From positions 1 to 64,000 of the forward strand of contig NZ_KQ948155.1 in assembly GCF_001513955.1 (NCBI RefSeq): a DNA stretch of 64,000 bases. The letters are read 5' to 3'. The notes under the pieces are model-generated. The model had not been told where the DNA came from. It searched no databases and worked only from the letters and a program-made list of their open reading frames with translations. Positions 56,349 to 64,000 of this stretch are shown one piece after another (position 1 is the first letter of the stretch; each line of letters begins with the position of its first letter). The DNA comes from Streptomyces pseudovenezuelae. GTDB lineage: Bacteria; Actinomycetota; Actinomycetes; Streptomycetales; Streptomycetaceae. A program made the position numbers and the translations under genes.

Positions 56349-57743
56349 ATGGCTTCATCGCACAACGCCCAGGTGCTGGTCGCGTCCAACCGCGGCCCGG
56401 TCTCGTACGAGGTCCAGGAGGACGGTTCGCTGACACCCAAACGGGGTGGCGGCGGACTGGTCTCGGGCCTTTCGGCGATCGGTCCGGAGGCGGGCGCGCT
56501 GTGGGTGTGCTCGGCGCTGTCCGACGGTGACCGCGAGGCGGTGCGGCAGGGGGTCGGCGAGGACGGCGTCCGCATGCTCGCGATCCCGGCCGACGTGCAC
56601 GCGGACGCGTACAACGGCATCGCGAACTCGGTCCTCTGGTTCGTCCACCACCTCCTCTACCAGACCCCGCTGGAGCCGTCCTTCGACGCGGAGTTCCGGC
56701 GCCAGTGGGCGTCGTACGAGACGTACAACCGCGCCTTCGCCGAGGCGCTCGCCGAGGAGGCGGCCCAGGGGGCGGCGGTCCTGGTGCAGGACTACCACCT
56801 GTGCCTGGTGCCGGGGATGCTCCGCGAGCTCCGCCCCGACCTGCGCATCGCCCACTTCTCGCACACGCCGTGGGCGCCGGTGGACTACTTCCGGATGCTG
56901 CCGGACGACATCGCGTCCCAGCTGCTGCGGGGCATGCTGGGCGCCGACCGGCTCGGCTTCCTCACCCGCCGCTGGGCGGACGCGTTCACGGCCTGCGCCA
57001 CGGAGCTCGCGGACGGGCTCGGCGAGACCCGGATCGGGGTGCACGGCCTGGGCGCGGACGCGGACTTCCTGCGCGAGCGCTCCCACCAGGCGGACGTCGA
57101 GGAGCGGATCGTCTCCCTGCGCGAGGAGATCGGTGAGGGCCGCAGGACCGTCGTCCGCGTCGACCGCACCGAGCTGTCCAAGAACATCGTCCGCGGGCTG
57201 GTCGCCTACCGGCGGCTGCTGGAGTCGCGGCCCGAGTGGCGGGAGCGGGTCGTGCACGTGGCGTTCGCGTATCCCTCGCGGCAGGACCTGGCGGTGTACC
57301 GGGACTACACGGCCGAGGTGCGGCGCGTGGCGGAGGAGATCAACGACACCTTCGGCACCCCCGGCTGGACGCCGGTCCTGCTGAATCTGGAGGACGACTT
57401 CGCGCGCTCCCTCGCCGCGTACCGGCTGGCCGACGTGGCGCTGGTCAACCCCATCCGGGACGGCATGAACCTGGTCGCGAAGGAGGTGCCGGTGGTCTCC
57501 GACGAGGGGTGCGCGCTGGTGCTGTCGCGGGAGGCCGGGGCGCACGAGGAGCTGAAGGACGACGCGATCGTGGTGAACCCGTACGACGTGGAGCAGACGG
57601 CGGCGGCCCTGCACGAGGCCCTGACGATGCCGCCCCACGAGCGGGCCGAACGCGCGAAGCGGCTCGCCGCGGCGGCGACGGCACTCCCGCCGGCCCAGTG
57701 GTTCCTGGAGCAGCTGAACGCACTGAAAGCGCTGAACGGGTGA
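56349..57743 (+). CDS. otsA: alpha,alpha-trehalose-phosphate synthase
   Basis: A 464-aa GT-20 glycosyltransferase joining UDP- or GDP-glucose to glucose-6-phosphate to make trehalose-6-phosphate. Diagnostic sites are VASNRGPVSYE with RGGGGLVSGL (substrate loop), VQDYHLCLVPGMLRELRPDL (YHL), FSHTPWAPVDYFRMLP and NPIRDGMNLVAKEV (C-terminal DGMNLV motif). A leaderless promoter is likely. It overlaps otsB by 4 bp if the GTG at 57740 is used. Confidence 0.95.
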   Translation: MASSHNAQVLVASNRGPVSYEVQEDGSLTPKRGGGGLVSGLSAIGPEAGALWVCSALSDGDREAVRQGVGEDGVRMLAIPADVHADAYNGIANSVLWFVHHLLYQTPLEPSFDAEFRRQWASYETYNRAFAEALAEEAAQGAAVLVQDYHLCLVPGMLRELRPDLRIAHFSHTPWAPVDYFRMLPDDIASQLLRGMLGADRLGFLTRRWADAFTACATELADGLGETRIGVHGLGADADFLRERSHQADVEERIVSLREEIGEGRRTVVRVDRTELSKNIVRGLVAYRRLLESRPEWRERVVHVAFAYPSRQDLAVYRDYTAEVRRVAEEINDTFGTPGWTPVLLNLEDDFARSLAAYRLADVALVNPIRDGMNLVAKEVPVVSDEGCALVLSREAGAHEELKDDAIVVNPYDVEQTAAALHEALTMPPHERAERAKRLAAAATALPPAQWFLEQLNALKALNG

Positions 57744-57745
57744 GC

Positions 57746-58567
57746 ATGAACCTTCCGACGCCCACCACCCCCGCCGGCCAGGAGGGCCTGCGCGCACTCC
57801 TCGCGGAGCCGCGCCGCGCGGTGATCGGCCTCGACTTCGACGGGACGCTGGCACCGATCGTGGCGGACCCGGAGCAGGCCTTCGCCCACCCCGAGGCGGT
57901 GCCGGCGCTCGCGGCGCTCGCGCCGAAGGTGGCGTCCGTGGCGGTGATCACCGGCCGCCCGGCCGCGGTCGCGGTCCGCAACGGCGGTTTCGCGCGGGTC
58001 CCGGGCCTGGAGCACCTGACCGTGCTCGGCCACTACGGGGCGGAGCGCTGGGACGCGGCGACGGGCGAGGTCACCGCCCCCGCCCCGCACCCGGGAGTCG
58101 CGGCGGTCCGTGCCGAGCTGCCGGAGCTCCTGGCCGGGACCGGGGCATGGCTGGAGGAGAAGGGCGGCCGGGCGGTGGCCGTCCACACCCGCAGGGCCGA
58201 CGACCCCCAGTCCGCCTTCGAGGCCCTGCAGGGGCCCCTCGCCGACCTGGCCGCCCGCAACGGCCTGATCGTGGAACCGGGCCGGCTGGTCCTGGAGCTG
58301 CGCCCGCCCGGCATGGACAAGGGGGTGGCCCTGCAGAAGCACGCCCGCGAGGTCTCCGCCCGGTCCGTGCTGTTCGCCGGCGACGACCTGGGCGACCTGC
58401 CCGCCTTCTCCGCGGTCGACGACCTCCGCGCCGCCGGCACCCCCGGTCTCCTGGTGTGCAGCGGCAGCGACGAGGTGACGGAACTGCGCAAGCGGGCCGA
58501 CCTGGTGGTGGACGGCCCGGCCGGTGTGGTGGGCCTGCTGCGGGCCCTGGCGGAACGACTCGGCTGA
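57746..58567 (+). CDS. otsB: trehalose-6-phosphate phosphatase
   Basis: A 273-aa HAD phosphatase. Motif I is GLDFDGTLAPI (nucleophile Asp), motif II lies in VAVITGRPAAVAV, the OtsB element is PGMDKGVALQKHA (Lys), and motif IV is FAGDDLGDLPAF. It dephosphorylates trehalose-6-phosphate made by OtsA. GTG at 57740 or ATG at 57746 are both possible; coupling with otsA is evident either way. Confidence 0.94.
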   Translation: MNLPTPTTPAGQEGLRALLAEPRRAVIGLDFDGTLAPIVADPEQAFAHPEAVPALAALAPKVASVAVITGRPAAVAVRNGGFARVPGLEHLTVLGHYGAERWDAATGEVTAPAPHPGVAAVRAELPELLAGTGAWLEEKGGRAVAVHTRRADDPQSAFEALQGPLADLAARNGLIVEPGRLVLELRPPGMDKGVALQKHAREVSARSVLFAGDDLGDLPAFSAVDDLRAAGTPGLLVCSGSDEVTELRKRADLVVDGPAGVVGLLRALAERLG

Positions 58568-58571
58568 CCCC

Positions 58572-58805
58572 TCAGCGCTCCGCCCGCCGGGCCTCCCGCA
58601 CTCTGCGCAGCCGGTTCACCGTCACCGGGTCGAAGGCCAGCGCCCGCTGATCGTCCAGCAGGGCGTTGAGGAGCTGGTAGTAGCGGACCGGTGCGAGGCC
58701 CAGTTCCTCGCGGATGGCCCGCTCCTTCGCGCCGGGCCCCGCGAAGGAGCGGCGCTCCAGCGCGAGGACGTCCTGTTCCCGGCGGTCGAGTTCCGCGTGC
58801 TCCAT
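58572..58805 (-). CDS. DUF3263 domain protein
   Basis: A 77-aa helical protein of the DUF3263 family: ELDRREQDVLALERRSFAGPGAKERAIREELGLAPVRYYQLLNALLDD carries an HTH-like helix pair (AIREELGLAPVRYYQLLNAL), and an Arg-rich C-terminus follows. Members are small putative DNA-binding proteins of actinomycetes. It is convergent with otsB (4 bp between stops) and co-directional with the solute-binding-protein gene, whose stop lies 34 bp upstream of its start. Confidence 0.88.
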   Translation of the reverse strand: MEHAELDRREQDVLALERRSFAGPGAKERAIREELGLAPVRYYQLLNALLDDQRALAFDPVTVNRLRRVREARRAER

Positions 58806-58838
58806 GCCCTGAACCGTAACGGCCGCCACTGACAGCGA

Positions 58839-60140
58839 CTACTCCGCGTTCTGCGCGGTCAGCTGCAGCGCGCGCAGCACCTCGCCGGGGTCGCCGTCGG
58901 AGCTCACCGCGGAGCCGATCCGCTTCTTCACGGCCGCGCTGACCGAGGCCCAGGACGTCTTGCCCACCGGGGGCAGCTCCGCGGAGGGCAGTGCGCCGAG
59001 GAAGGGCTTGAGGTCGGCGTCCCGGGAGGACCCGCTCATGGCCTCGGACGCGGAGTTGGTCACCGGCAGCAGGTCGTACTCCCGGGAGAACGCGAGGACG
59101 TTCTTCTCGCTGTAGACGAAGTCGAGGAAGTCGCCCACCTGTTCGGCGTGCCCGTTCTGCCTGAAGGCCATCATCCAGTCGGCGACGCCCATGGAGTTCC
59201 TGGTCGGTCCGTCGGCGCCGGGCATGGGCACCATCCCGAACTTCACGCCCTTCTCGGCGGCGATCTTCATCAGCGAGGGGTGGCCGTTGAGCATCCCGAC
59301 GTCGCCGGCGGCGAACGCCGAGAACGCGGCGGCCCGGTTCAGGTTCTCGGGCGCGACCGGGCCGGTCAGCCCCTTGCCGACGAGGTCGTCCTTGAGCCAG
59401 GTCAGCGTCGCGACGTTCTCCTCGGAGTCGATGCCGTACGTGCCGGTGTCGTCGACGTACCCGCCGCCCCCGCTCAGCAGCCACTGCATGGTCTCGGCCT
59501 GTGCCTCCTCGGGGCCGAGCGGCAGCGCGTACGGGTACTTCACCCCGTCCGCCCTGAGCGCCCTGGCGTCGGCGGCCAACTGCTTCCACGTGGTCGGCGG
59601 GGTGAGCCCGGCGTCGGCGAAGAGGGTCTTGTTGTAGAAGAGCAGCCGGGTCGACGCGGCGAACGGCATGCCGTACTGCATGCCGTTGATCCGTCCCGCG
59701 GAGCCGAGCTGGGAGACGAAGTCGGCCTGCTCCCGGATCCCGATCAGCTCGTCGGCCTTGTACAGCAGTCCCTTGTCCGCGTAGTCGGCGTAGGCGCCGA
59801 TCTGCGCCATGTCGGGCGCCTTCCCCGCGTCGACCAGTTCCTTGACCTTGCGGTCGACGTCGGTCCAGTTGTACACGCTGACGTCGACCTTCACACCGGA
59901 GTGCGCGGCCTCGTACTCCTTGACCAGCTTGTCCCAGTACTTCCGGGAGCTGTTGGCCGAGCTGTCGCCGTAGTCGGCGGCGACCAGCTTCAGCGTCACC
60001 TCGTCCGGTCCTCCGCCCAGGCCGCAGCCGCCGAGGACCGCCGTCATACCCAGTGCGGACACCGCCGCGATCGTTCCCGTCCTACGCCGCCGCACCGACA
60101 ACCGCCCCACACTCACGTTCGAAAGCTTTCGAAAAGTCAT
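58839..60140 (-). CDS. ABC sugar-binding lipoprotein (orphan)
   Basis: A solute-binding protein of up to 433 aa. Its basic n-region (VRRRRTGTIAAVSALG) and lipobox LGGC indicate a lipoprotein. The type I sugar-binding fold is supported by KLVKEYEAAHSGVKVDVSVYNWTD, DMAQIGAYADYADKGLLYKADEL and MQYGMPFAASTRLLFYNKTLFADAG. No permease or ATPase genes adjoin, so it must use a remote or shared transporter; amino-sugar ligands are suggested by its place next to nagK. The start is uncertain because a palindrome overlaps codons 4-9; GTG codons at 60116, 60110 and 60092 are alternatives. Confidence 0.88.
   Translation of the reverse strand: MTFRKLSNVSVGRLSVRRRRTGTIAAVSALGMTAVLGGCGLGGGPDEVTLKLVAADYGDSSANSSRKYWDKLVKEYEAAHSGVKVDVSVYNWTDVDRKVKELVDAGKAPDMAQIGAYADYADKGLLYKADELIGIREQADFVSQLGSAGRINGMQYGMPFAASTRLLFYNKTLFADAGLTPPTTWKQLAADARALRADGVKYPYALPLGPEEAQAETMQWLLSGGGGYVDDTGTYGIDSEENVATLTWLKDDLVGKGLTGPVAPENLNRAAAFSAFAAGDVGMLNGHPSLMKIAAEKGVKFGMVPMPGADGPTRNSMGVADWMMAFRQNGHAEQVGDFLDFVYSEKNVLAFSREYDLLPVTNSASEAMSGSSRDADLKPFLGALPSAELPPVGKTSWASVSAAVKKRIGSAVSSDGDPGEVLRALQLTAQNAE
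60118..60133. promoter_or_regulatory. 16-bp palindrome, LacI-type operator candidate
   Basis: TTCGAAAGCTTTCGAA is perfectly symmetrical with a central CG-flanked AAAGCTTT, as in LacI-family sites. It lies at the 5' end of the sugar-binding-lipoprotein gene. Confidence 0.55.
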
Positions 60141-60154
60141 ACATATCTTGGACC

Positions 60155-60170
60155 TAAGGTCTACACCACG
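60155..60170. promoter_or_regulatory. weaker dre-like box upstream of nagK
   Basis: TAAGGTCTACACCACG shares GGTCTA and ACCAC with the DasR consensus ACTGGTCTAGACCACT; it is 3 bp from the stronger box. Confidence 0.4.
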
Positions 60171-60172
60171 TG

Positions 60173-60188
60173 AGTGGACTAGACCTCT
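60173..60188. promoter_or_regulatory. dre (DasR) box upstream of nagK-nagA
   Basis: AGTGGACTAGACCTCT is close to the DasR consensus A(C/G)TGGTCTAGACCA(C/G)T and ends 28 nt before the nagK start. DasR control of nagK-nagA by amino-sugar phosphates is established in S. coelicolor. Confidence 0.75.
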
Positions 60189-60216
60189 TGTGGGTCAACG
60201 GGTCACACTGTCCCCC

Positions 60217-61161
60217 GTGAGACATGTCATCGCCCTCGACGTGGGCGGCACCGGGATGAAGGCGGCCTTGGTCGGCGCGGGGGGCGAACTCCTGCACCGG
60301 GCCCGCCGGGCCACCGGCCGCGAGCGCGGACCGGACGCGGTCGTCGACGGCATCCTCGACTTCGCCGCCGAGCTGCGCGCGTACGGCACCGAGCAGCTCG
60401 GCGCCCCCGCGGCCGCGGCCGGCGTCGCCGTCCCCGGCATCGTCGACGAGGACCGGGGCATCGCGGCCTACGCCGCCAACCTGGGCTGGCGGGACGTCCC
60501 CCTGCGCGAACTGCTCGCCGCCCGCCTCGACGGCGTCCCGGTCGCCCTCGGCCACGACGTCCGCACCGGCGGCCTCGCCGAGGGCCGCATCGGGGCCGGC
60601 CAGGGCACCGACCGCTTCTTCTTCGTCGCCCTCGGCACCGGCATCGCGGGCGCGATCGGCATCGCGGGCCGGGTGGAGGCGGGCGCCCACGGATTCGCGG
60701 GCGAGATCGGCCACATCGCCGTACGTCCGGGCGGCAAGCCCTGTCCCTGCGGCCAGCGGGGCTGCCTGGAGCGGTATGCCTCCGCGGCGGCCGTCAGCGA
60801 GGCCTGGGCCTCGGTCACCGGGAACCCGGAGGCGGACGCCGCGGACTGCGCCAAGGCGGTCGAGGCCGAGGACCCACGGGCCCGGGAGGTCTGGCACCAC
60901 GCGGTGGACGCCCTGGCCGACGGGCTGGTCACCGCCCTCACCCTCCTGGACCCGCGCACCCTGATCATCGGTGGCGGCCTGGCGGAGGCGGGGGAAACCT
61001 TGTTCACACCGCTGCGGGACGCGGTCCGGCGGCGCATCACCTTCCAGAAGCCGCCGACCATCGTCCCAGCAGCCCTGGGCGACACGGCGGGTTGCCTGGG
61101 CGCGGGCCTGCTGGCCTGGGATCTCCTCGACACGACGGACAGTTCGGAGGTAACGCCCTGA
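60217..61161 (+). CDS. nagK: N-acetylglucosamine kinase (ROK family)
   Basis: A 314-aa ROK kinase phosphorylating GlcNAc to GlcNAc-6-P. ATP-binding motif DVGGTGMKAALVG is at the N-terminus; the substrate region LGTGIAGAIGIAGRVEAGAHGFAGEIGHIAV has the catalytic-base area; the ROK zinc site is PCPCGQRGCLERYASA. GTG at 60217 starts MRHVIALDVGG. The stop overlaps nagA by 1 nt (TGATG). With nagA it forms the GlcNAc operon, preceded by dre boxes. Glucokinase specificity is the alternative, but the operon argues for GlcNAc. Confidence 0.9.
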   Translation: MRHVIALDVGGTGMKAALVGAGGELLHRARRATGRERGPDAVVDGILDFAAELRAYGTEQLGAPAAAAGVAVPGIVDEDRGIAAYAANLGWRDVPLRELLAARLDGVPVALGHDVRTGGLAEGRIGAGQGTDRFFFVALGTGIAGAIGIAGRVEAGAHGFAGEIGHIAVRPGGKPCPCGQRGCLERYASAAAVSEAWASVTGNPEADAADCAKAVEAEDPRAREVWHHAVDALADGLVTALTLLDPRTLIIGGGLAEAGETLFTPLRDAVRRRITFQKPPTIVPAALGDTAGCLGAGLLAWDLLDTTDSSEVTP

Positions 61162-62372
61162 TGACATCCCCCTCAGGGGCGCGGGGAACTGCGCGACCAG
61201 CCACGACGAACCCGCACCCCGCGACGGGCCCCGCGCCCCTCGTCCTGTCCGGCGCGACGGTCGTCCTCCCCACGGGAACCGTCGAAAACGGCCGAGTGAT
61301 CGTCGACGGCACCCGAATCATCGGCGCCGCCCCGGAGAACGCCCAGTTCATCGACGTAACCGGCCATTGGCTGGTCCCAGGTTTCGTCGACCTCCACAAC
61401 CACGGCGGCGGCGGCGCCTCCTTCACCTCGGGCACCGTCGACGACGTGCTCAAGGGCATCCGCACCCACCGGAACCACGGCACCACCACCCTCGTCGCCT
61501 CCACCGTCACCGGCGACATGGACTTCCTCGCCCAGCGAGCCGGCCTGCTGAGCGAGCTCGCCGAGCAGGGCGACATCGCCGGCGTCCACTTCGAGGGCCC
61601 GTTCATCTCCCCCTGCCGCAAGGGCGCGCACGCGGAGGCGCTGCTGCGGGATCCCGACCCGGCGGAGGTCCGCAAGCTGATCGACGCGGCGCGCGGGCAG
61701 GCGCGCATGCTCACCCTCGCCACCGAACTCCCCGGTGGCATCGACTCGGTACGCCTCCTCGCCGAGCACGGCGTCATCGCGGCGGTCGGCCACACGGACG
61801 CGACGTACGAGCAGACCGTCGAGGCCATCGACGCGGGCGCGACCGTGGCCACGCACCTCTACAACGCGATGCCGCCCCTCGGCCACCGCACTCCCGGCCC
61901 CATCGCCGCCCTCCTGGAGGACGAGCGGATCACGGTCGAGCTGATCGACGACGGCACGCACCTGCACCCGGCCGCGCTGCGACTGGCGTTCCACCACGCG
62001 GGAGCAGCCCGGGTCGCCTTCATCACGGACGCCATGGACGCGGCCGGCTTCGGCGACGGGCGTTATCTGCTCGGCCCCCTGGAGGTGGAGGTCAGCGAGG
62101 GAGTCGCCCGGCTCGTGGAGGGCGGCTCGATCGCCGGCTCGACCCTCACCCTGGACCGCGCCTTCAAGCGGGCGGTGACCGTCGACCGGATCCCGGTGCA
62201 GGACGTGGTCGCGGCGATCTCCGCCAACCCGGCCCGGCTGCTGGGCATGTCCGACCGCATCGGTTCGCTGGAGCCCGGCAAGGACGCCGACCTGGTCCTG
62301 CTCGACCATCAATTCGACCTCAAGGGCGTCATGCGCCGGGGCGAATGGGTGGTCGATCCCCAACTGGGCTGA
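61161..62372 (+). CDS. nagA: N-acetylglucosamine-6-phosphate deacetylase
   Basis: A 403-aa amidohydrolase giving glucosamine-6-P. Metal and active-site residues: PGFVDLHNHGGGGASF, FEGPFISPCRKGAH, AAVGHTDATYEQTVEA, THLYNAMPPLGHR and FITDAMDAAG (catalytic Asp). The first 20 or so residues (SPSGARGTARPATTN) are encoded by the dispersed repeat seen at 52265-52680 and resemble no NagA N-terminus, so the enzyme's original start may lie nearer PLVLSGATVVLPTG. The product of MurQ and NagK is its substrate. Confidence 0.93.
   Translation: MTSPSGARGTARPATTNPHPATGPAPLVLSGATVVLPTGTVENGRVIVDGTRIIGAAPENAQFIDVTGHWLVPGFVDLHNHGGGGASFTSGTVDDVLKGIRTHRNHGTTTLVASTVTGDMDFLAQRAGLLSELAEQGDIAGVHFEGPFISPCRKGAHAEALLRDPDPAEVRKLIDAARGQARMLTLATELPGGIDSVRLLAEHGVIAAVGHTDATYEQTVEAIDAGATVATHLYNAMPPLGHRTPGPIAALLEDERITVELIDDGTHLHPAALRLAFHHAGAARVAFITDAMDAAGFGDGRYLLGPLEVEVSEGVARLVEGGSIAGSTLTLDRAFKRAVTVDRIPVQDVVAAISANPARLLGMSDRIGSLEPGKDADLVLLDHQFDLKGVMRRGEWVVDPQLG
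61175..61209 (-). repeat. dispersed repeat inside the nagA 5' end
   Basis: AGGGGCGCGGGGAACTGCGC followed by GACCAGCCACGACG, the same extended sequence as copy 3 in reverse orientation. It is translated in frame as GARGTARPATT. Confidence 0.85.
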
Positions 62373-62450
62373 TGTGTCCCGCTGTTGGGCCCGGTGGCAT
62401 CCTGGGAGACTGGACGGGCACATTCTGTCTTCCGGGGGAGGTCGGCCCAG

Positions 62451-63380
62451 GTGATCCTCACGGTCACGCTGAACACCGCTCTCGACATCACCTATCGCGT
62501 ACGGTCGCTGCGGCCGCACACCAGTCACCGGGTCGGTGAGGTCACCGAACGCCCCGGCGGCAAGGGCCTGAACGTGGCCCGGGTGCTGGCGGCGCTCGGC
62601 CACGAGGTGACGGTCACCGGCTTCACGGGCGGAGACACGGGCCGCACGGTCCAGGACCGGCTCACCGCCGTCCCCGGCCTGGTGGACGCGCTCGTCCCGG
62701 TCAGCGGCCCGACCCGGCGCACGATCGCGGTCATGGACGAACGGTCCGGCGACACCACCCAGCTCAACGAGCCGGGTCCGACGGTGACGCCCGCGGAGTG
62801 GTCGGCCTTCCAGGAGGCGTACGAGGATCTCGTGCCGTCCGTCTCGGCGGTGGCCCTGTGCGGGAGTCTGCCGCCGGGGGTGCCGGTGGGGGCGTACGCG
62901 GGCTTGATCCGCACGGCGAAGGCGGCCGGGGTGCCGGTCCTCCTCGACACCAGCGGTGAGGCGCTGCGCCGCGGGGTCGCCGCCCGCCCCGACATCCTCA
63001 AGCCGAACACCGACGAACTGGCCGAACTGACCGGCTCCCACGAGCCGCTGCGCGCCACCCAGGACGCCCGACGCCGGGGCGCCCTCGCCGTCGTCGCCTC
63101 CCTGGGCAAGGAGGGCCTCCTCGCGACAACACCGGAGGGCCGCTGGCGCGCCATCCCGCCCACCGCGGTCCACGGCAACCCGACGGGCGCCGGTGACTCG
63201 GTGGTGGCGGGACTGCTGTCGGCCCTGGCGGAACAACTCCCCTGGCCGGACCGCCTGTCCCGCGCGGTCGCCCTGTCGGCGGCGACCGTACTCTCCCCGG
63301 TGGCCGGCGAGTTCGACCGCGACATCTACGAGGAGTGGGTACCCCGGGTGACGGTGACCGGGGAGGCCAGCGCGGCCTGA
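62451..63380 (+). CDS. PfkB-family hexose kinase (1-phosphofructokinase-like)
   Basis: A 309-aa ribokinase-superfamily kinase. The start VILTVTLNTALDITYRV is typical of FruK/LacC-type enzymes; the first PfkB signature is RPGGKGLNVARVLAALG and the second is PPTAVHGNPTGAGDSVVAGLLSAL, with the catalytic Asp in GAGDS. Substrates of this subgroup are fructose-1-P, tagatose-6-P or similar. It lies 78 bp after nagA on the same strand, so it may join the amino-sugar operon, but specificity is open. GTG at 62451 with GGGGGAGG upstream. Confidence 0.9.
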   Translation: MILTVTLNTALDITYRVRSLRPHTSHRVGEVTERPGGKGLNVARVLAALGHEVTVTGFTGGDTGRTVQDRLTAVPGLVDALVPVSGPTRRTIAVMDERSGDTTQLNEPGPTVTPAEWSAFQEAYEDLVPSVSAVALCGSLPPGVPVGAYAGLIRTAKAAGVPVLLDTSGEALRRGVAARPDILKPNTDELAELTGSHEPLRATQDARRRGALAVVASLGKEGLLATTPEGRWRAIPPTAVHGNPTGAGDSVVAGLLSALAEQLPWPDRLSRAVALSAATVLSPVAGEFDRDIYEEWVPRVTVTGEASAA

Positions 63381-63383
63381 CTT

Positions 63384-64000
63384 CTACTGGTCGACGTTCT
63401 CCGTGAGGGAGAACTGGTCGAGCAGGGCGTTGCACTGGTTGCCCTGCTGGCAGGACAGCTGGATCGTGTTGGTGCCTTTGGTCAGGGAGACCTGTGCCCA
63501 GGTCTCCTGCCACTCGTTCGCGGGGAGCCCACCGAAGTTCTTCATGTTCAGCGGCCGGGAGGAGGGTTTCCCGTTGACCGTCACCGTCGCGTTGGCGTCC
63601 TCGGCGGGAAGGCCGTAGCGGACGTACACCCGGTAGACGCCGGCCTTCTTGATGCCGTTGACCGTCCAGGTGACCGAGGCGCCGACCTGGTTGAAGCCCT
63701 GGACGTACACGCCCCCGTCGGACTTGGCACCCTTCACGTCGGACGCGACGCCGGTGCCGCCCTCCAGCCGCATCGTCTTGACGTCGGCCTTCGGAAGGTC
63801 GGCCGCCTCCGACGCCGATGCCGACGGGCTCGGCTCCGCGCTCTGGGACGTGGTCGGGGTCGTCGCCGCCTCGTTGCCCTTGTCGTCCTTCTGGTCGTCG
63901 CCGCCGGCCATCGCGATTCCGATGCCGATGACCACCGCGGCGACCACCGCGATCGCGCCGATCAGCAGACCCTTGGTGTTGGGACCGCCGCTGCGGCCGC
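63384..64000 (-). CDS. CBM35-like carbohydrate-binding protein, 5' truncated by window edge
   Basis: The reading frame is open through the window end, so the N-terminus is missing. Visible are a membrane helix (KGLLIGAIAVVAAVVIGIGIAMA), a Ser/Thr/Pro-rich linker (TTPTTSQSAEPSPSASAS) and a C-terminal beta-sandwich of about 125 residues (YVQGFNQVGASVTWTVNGIKKAGVYRVYVRY, then WAQVSLTKGTNTIQLSCQQGNQCNALLDQFSL) resembling carbohydrate-binding module family 35. A surface glycan-binding role fits its place near GlcNAc genes, though this is inference. Confidence 0.82.
   Translation of the reverse strand, partial: GRSGGPNTKGLLIGAIAVVAAVVIGIGIAMAGGDDQKDDKGNEAATTPTTSQSAEPSPSASASEAADLPKADVKTMRLEGGTGVASDVKGAKSDGGVYVQGFNQVGASVTWTVNGIKKAGVYRVYVRYGLPAEDANATVTVNGKPSSRPLNMKNFGGLPANEWQETWAQVSLTKGTNTIQLSCQQGNQCNALLDQFSLTENVDQ

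Noticed and set aside
58839..63380. Complete ABC sugar-uptake operon
   Set aside because: Only a binding protein is present; no permease or ATPase genes lie between 58.5 and 64 kb.

Overview
The window is chromosomal DNA of a Streptomyces-like actinomycete. The signs are very high GC with G/C-rich third codon positions, many GTG and some TTG starts, TANNNT -10 boxes placed 6-7 nt before start codons (leaderless transcripts), CIRCE control of an orphan groEL, futalosine-route menaquinone genes, DasR-type (dre) sites beside nagK-nagA, XRE/DUF397 gene pairs, and the dispersed 'GGGGCGCGGGGAACTGCGC' repeat common in streptomycetes. I saw no rRNA, CRISPR array, intact insertion sequence, integrase or large biosynthetic cluster; most of the window reads as core chromosome.

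Layout. 0-3 kb: an IS30-type HTH/MarR-type regulator, a maltokinase-cap-like protein, DoxX and a SigJ-type sigma factor. 3-9 kb: a Tat-exported amidase, an aldo/keto reductase, a 29-aa membrane peptide, ThpR, a GNAT enzyme and a MarR-MFS efflux operon. 9-15 kb: a ribbon-helix-helix protein, a purine permease, DUF2530, a CtpE-like P-type ATPase and two tandem secreted paralogues. 15-21 kb: a large sacsin/HSP90-like ATPase, an ECF sigma factor with its CU044_5270-family partner, and DUF3027. 21-27 kb: an MFS transporter, a DUF2771 lipoprotein with mqnB-mqnD, a cold-shock-domain protein and a HAD hydrolase. 27-37 kb: a DNA-repair and transcription block (Helicase_C_3/WYL-like protein, XPB helicase, HelD-like ATPase) and cutC. 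37-43 kb: a frameshifted gene, an HD protein, a DinB/MDMPI-GNAT fusion, DUF4031, an RpiR regulator with murQ, a DHFR-like protein and a methyltransferase. 43-47.3 kb: a more accessory segment (XRE/DUF397 pair, DinB protein, a wHTH protein behind a structured leader, a Uma2 remnant). 47-50 kb: a carboxylesterase and an ene-reductase. 50-55 kb: an aberrant tRNA-Gly(UCC), groEL with tandem CIRCE operators, a cold-shock protein, and a thrC-sulfur-carrier operon behind a SAM riboswitch. 55-58.6 kb: gpgS, otsA and otsB (compatible solutes). 58.6-64 kb: DUF3263, a sugar-binding lipoprotein, nagK-nagA, a PfkB kinase and a truncated CBM35-like protein.

Functional threads. Amino-sugar salvage links murQ/RpiR (MurNAc-6-P) with nagK-nagA (GlcNAc), and a dre-like core shared by the nagK promoter and the cutC promoter suggests common DasR control. 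Stress and compatible-solute functions cluster as groEL, csp, gpgS, otsA and otsB. The aspartate-family branch point (thrC) appears to be gated by SAM together with a sulfur-carrier protein. The most provocative single element is the tRNA-Gly(UCC): it has GUGC in place of GTpsiC and a pyrimidine at position 37. The first feature is known from staphylococcal cell-wall glycyl-tRNAs, and streptomycetes also need glycyl-tRNA for the single-Gly bridge of their peptidoglycan.
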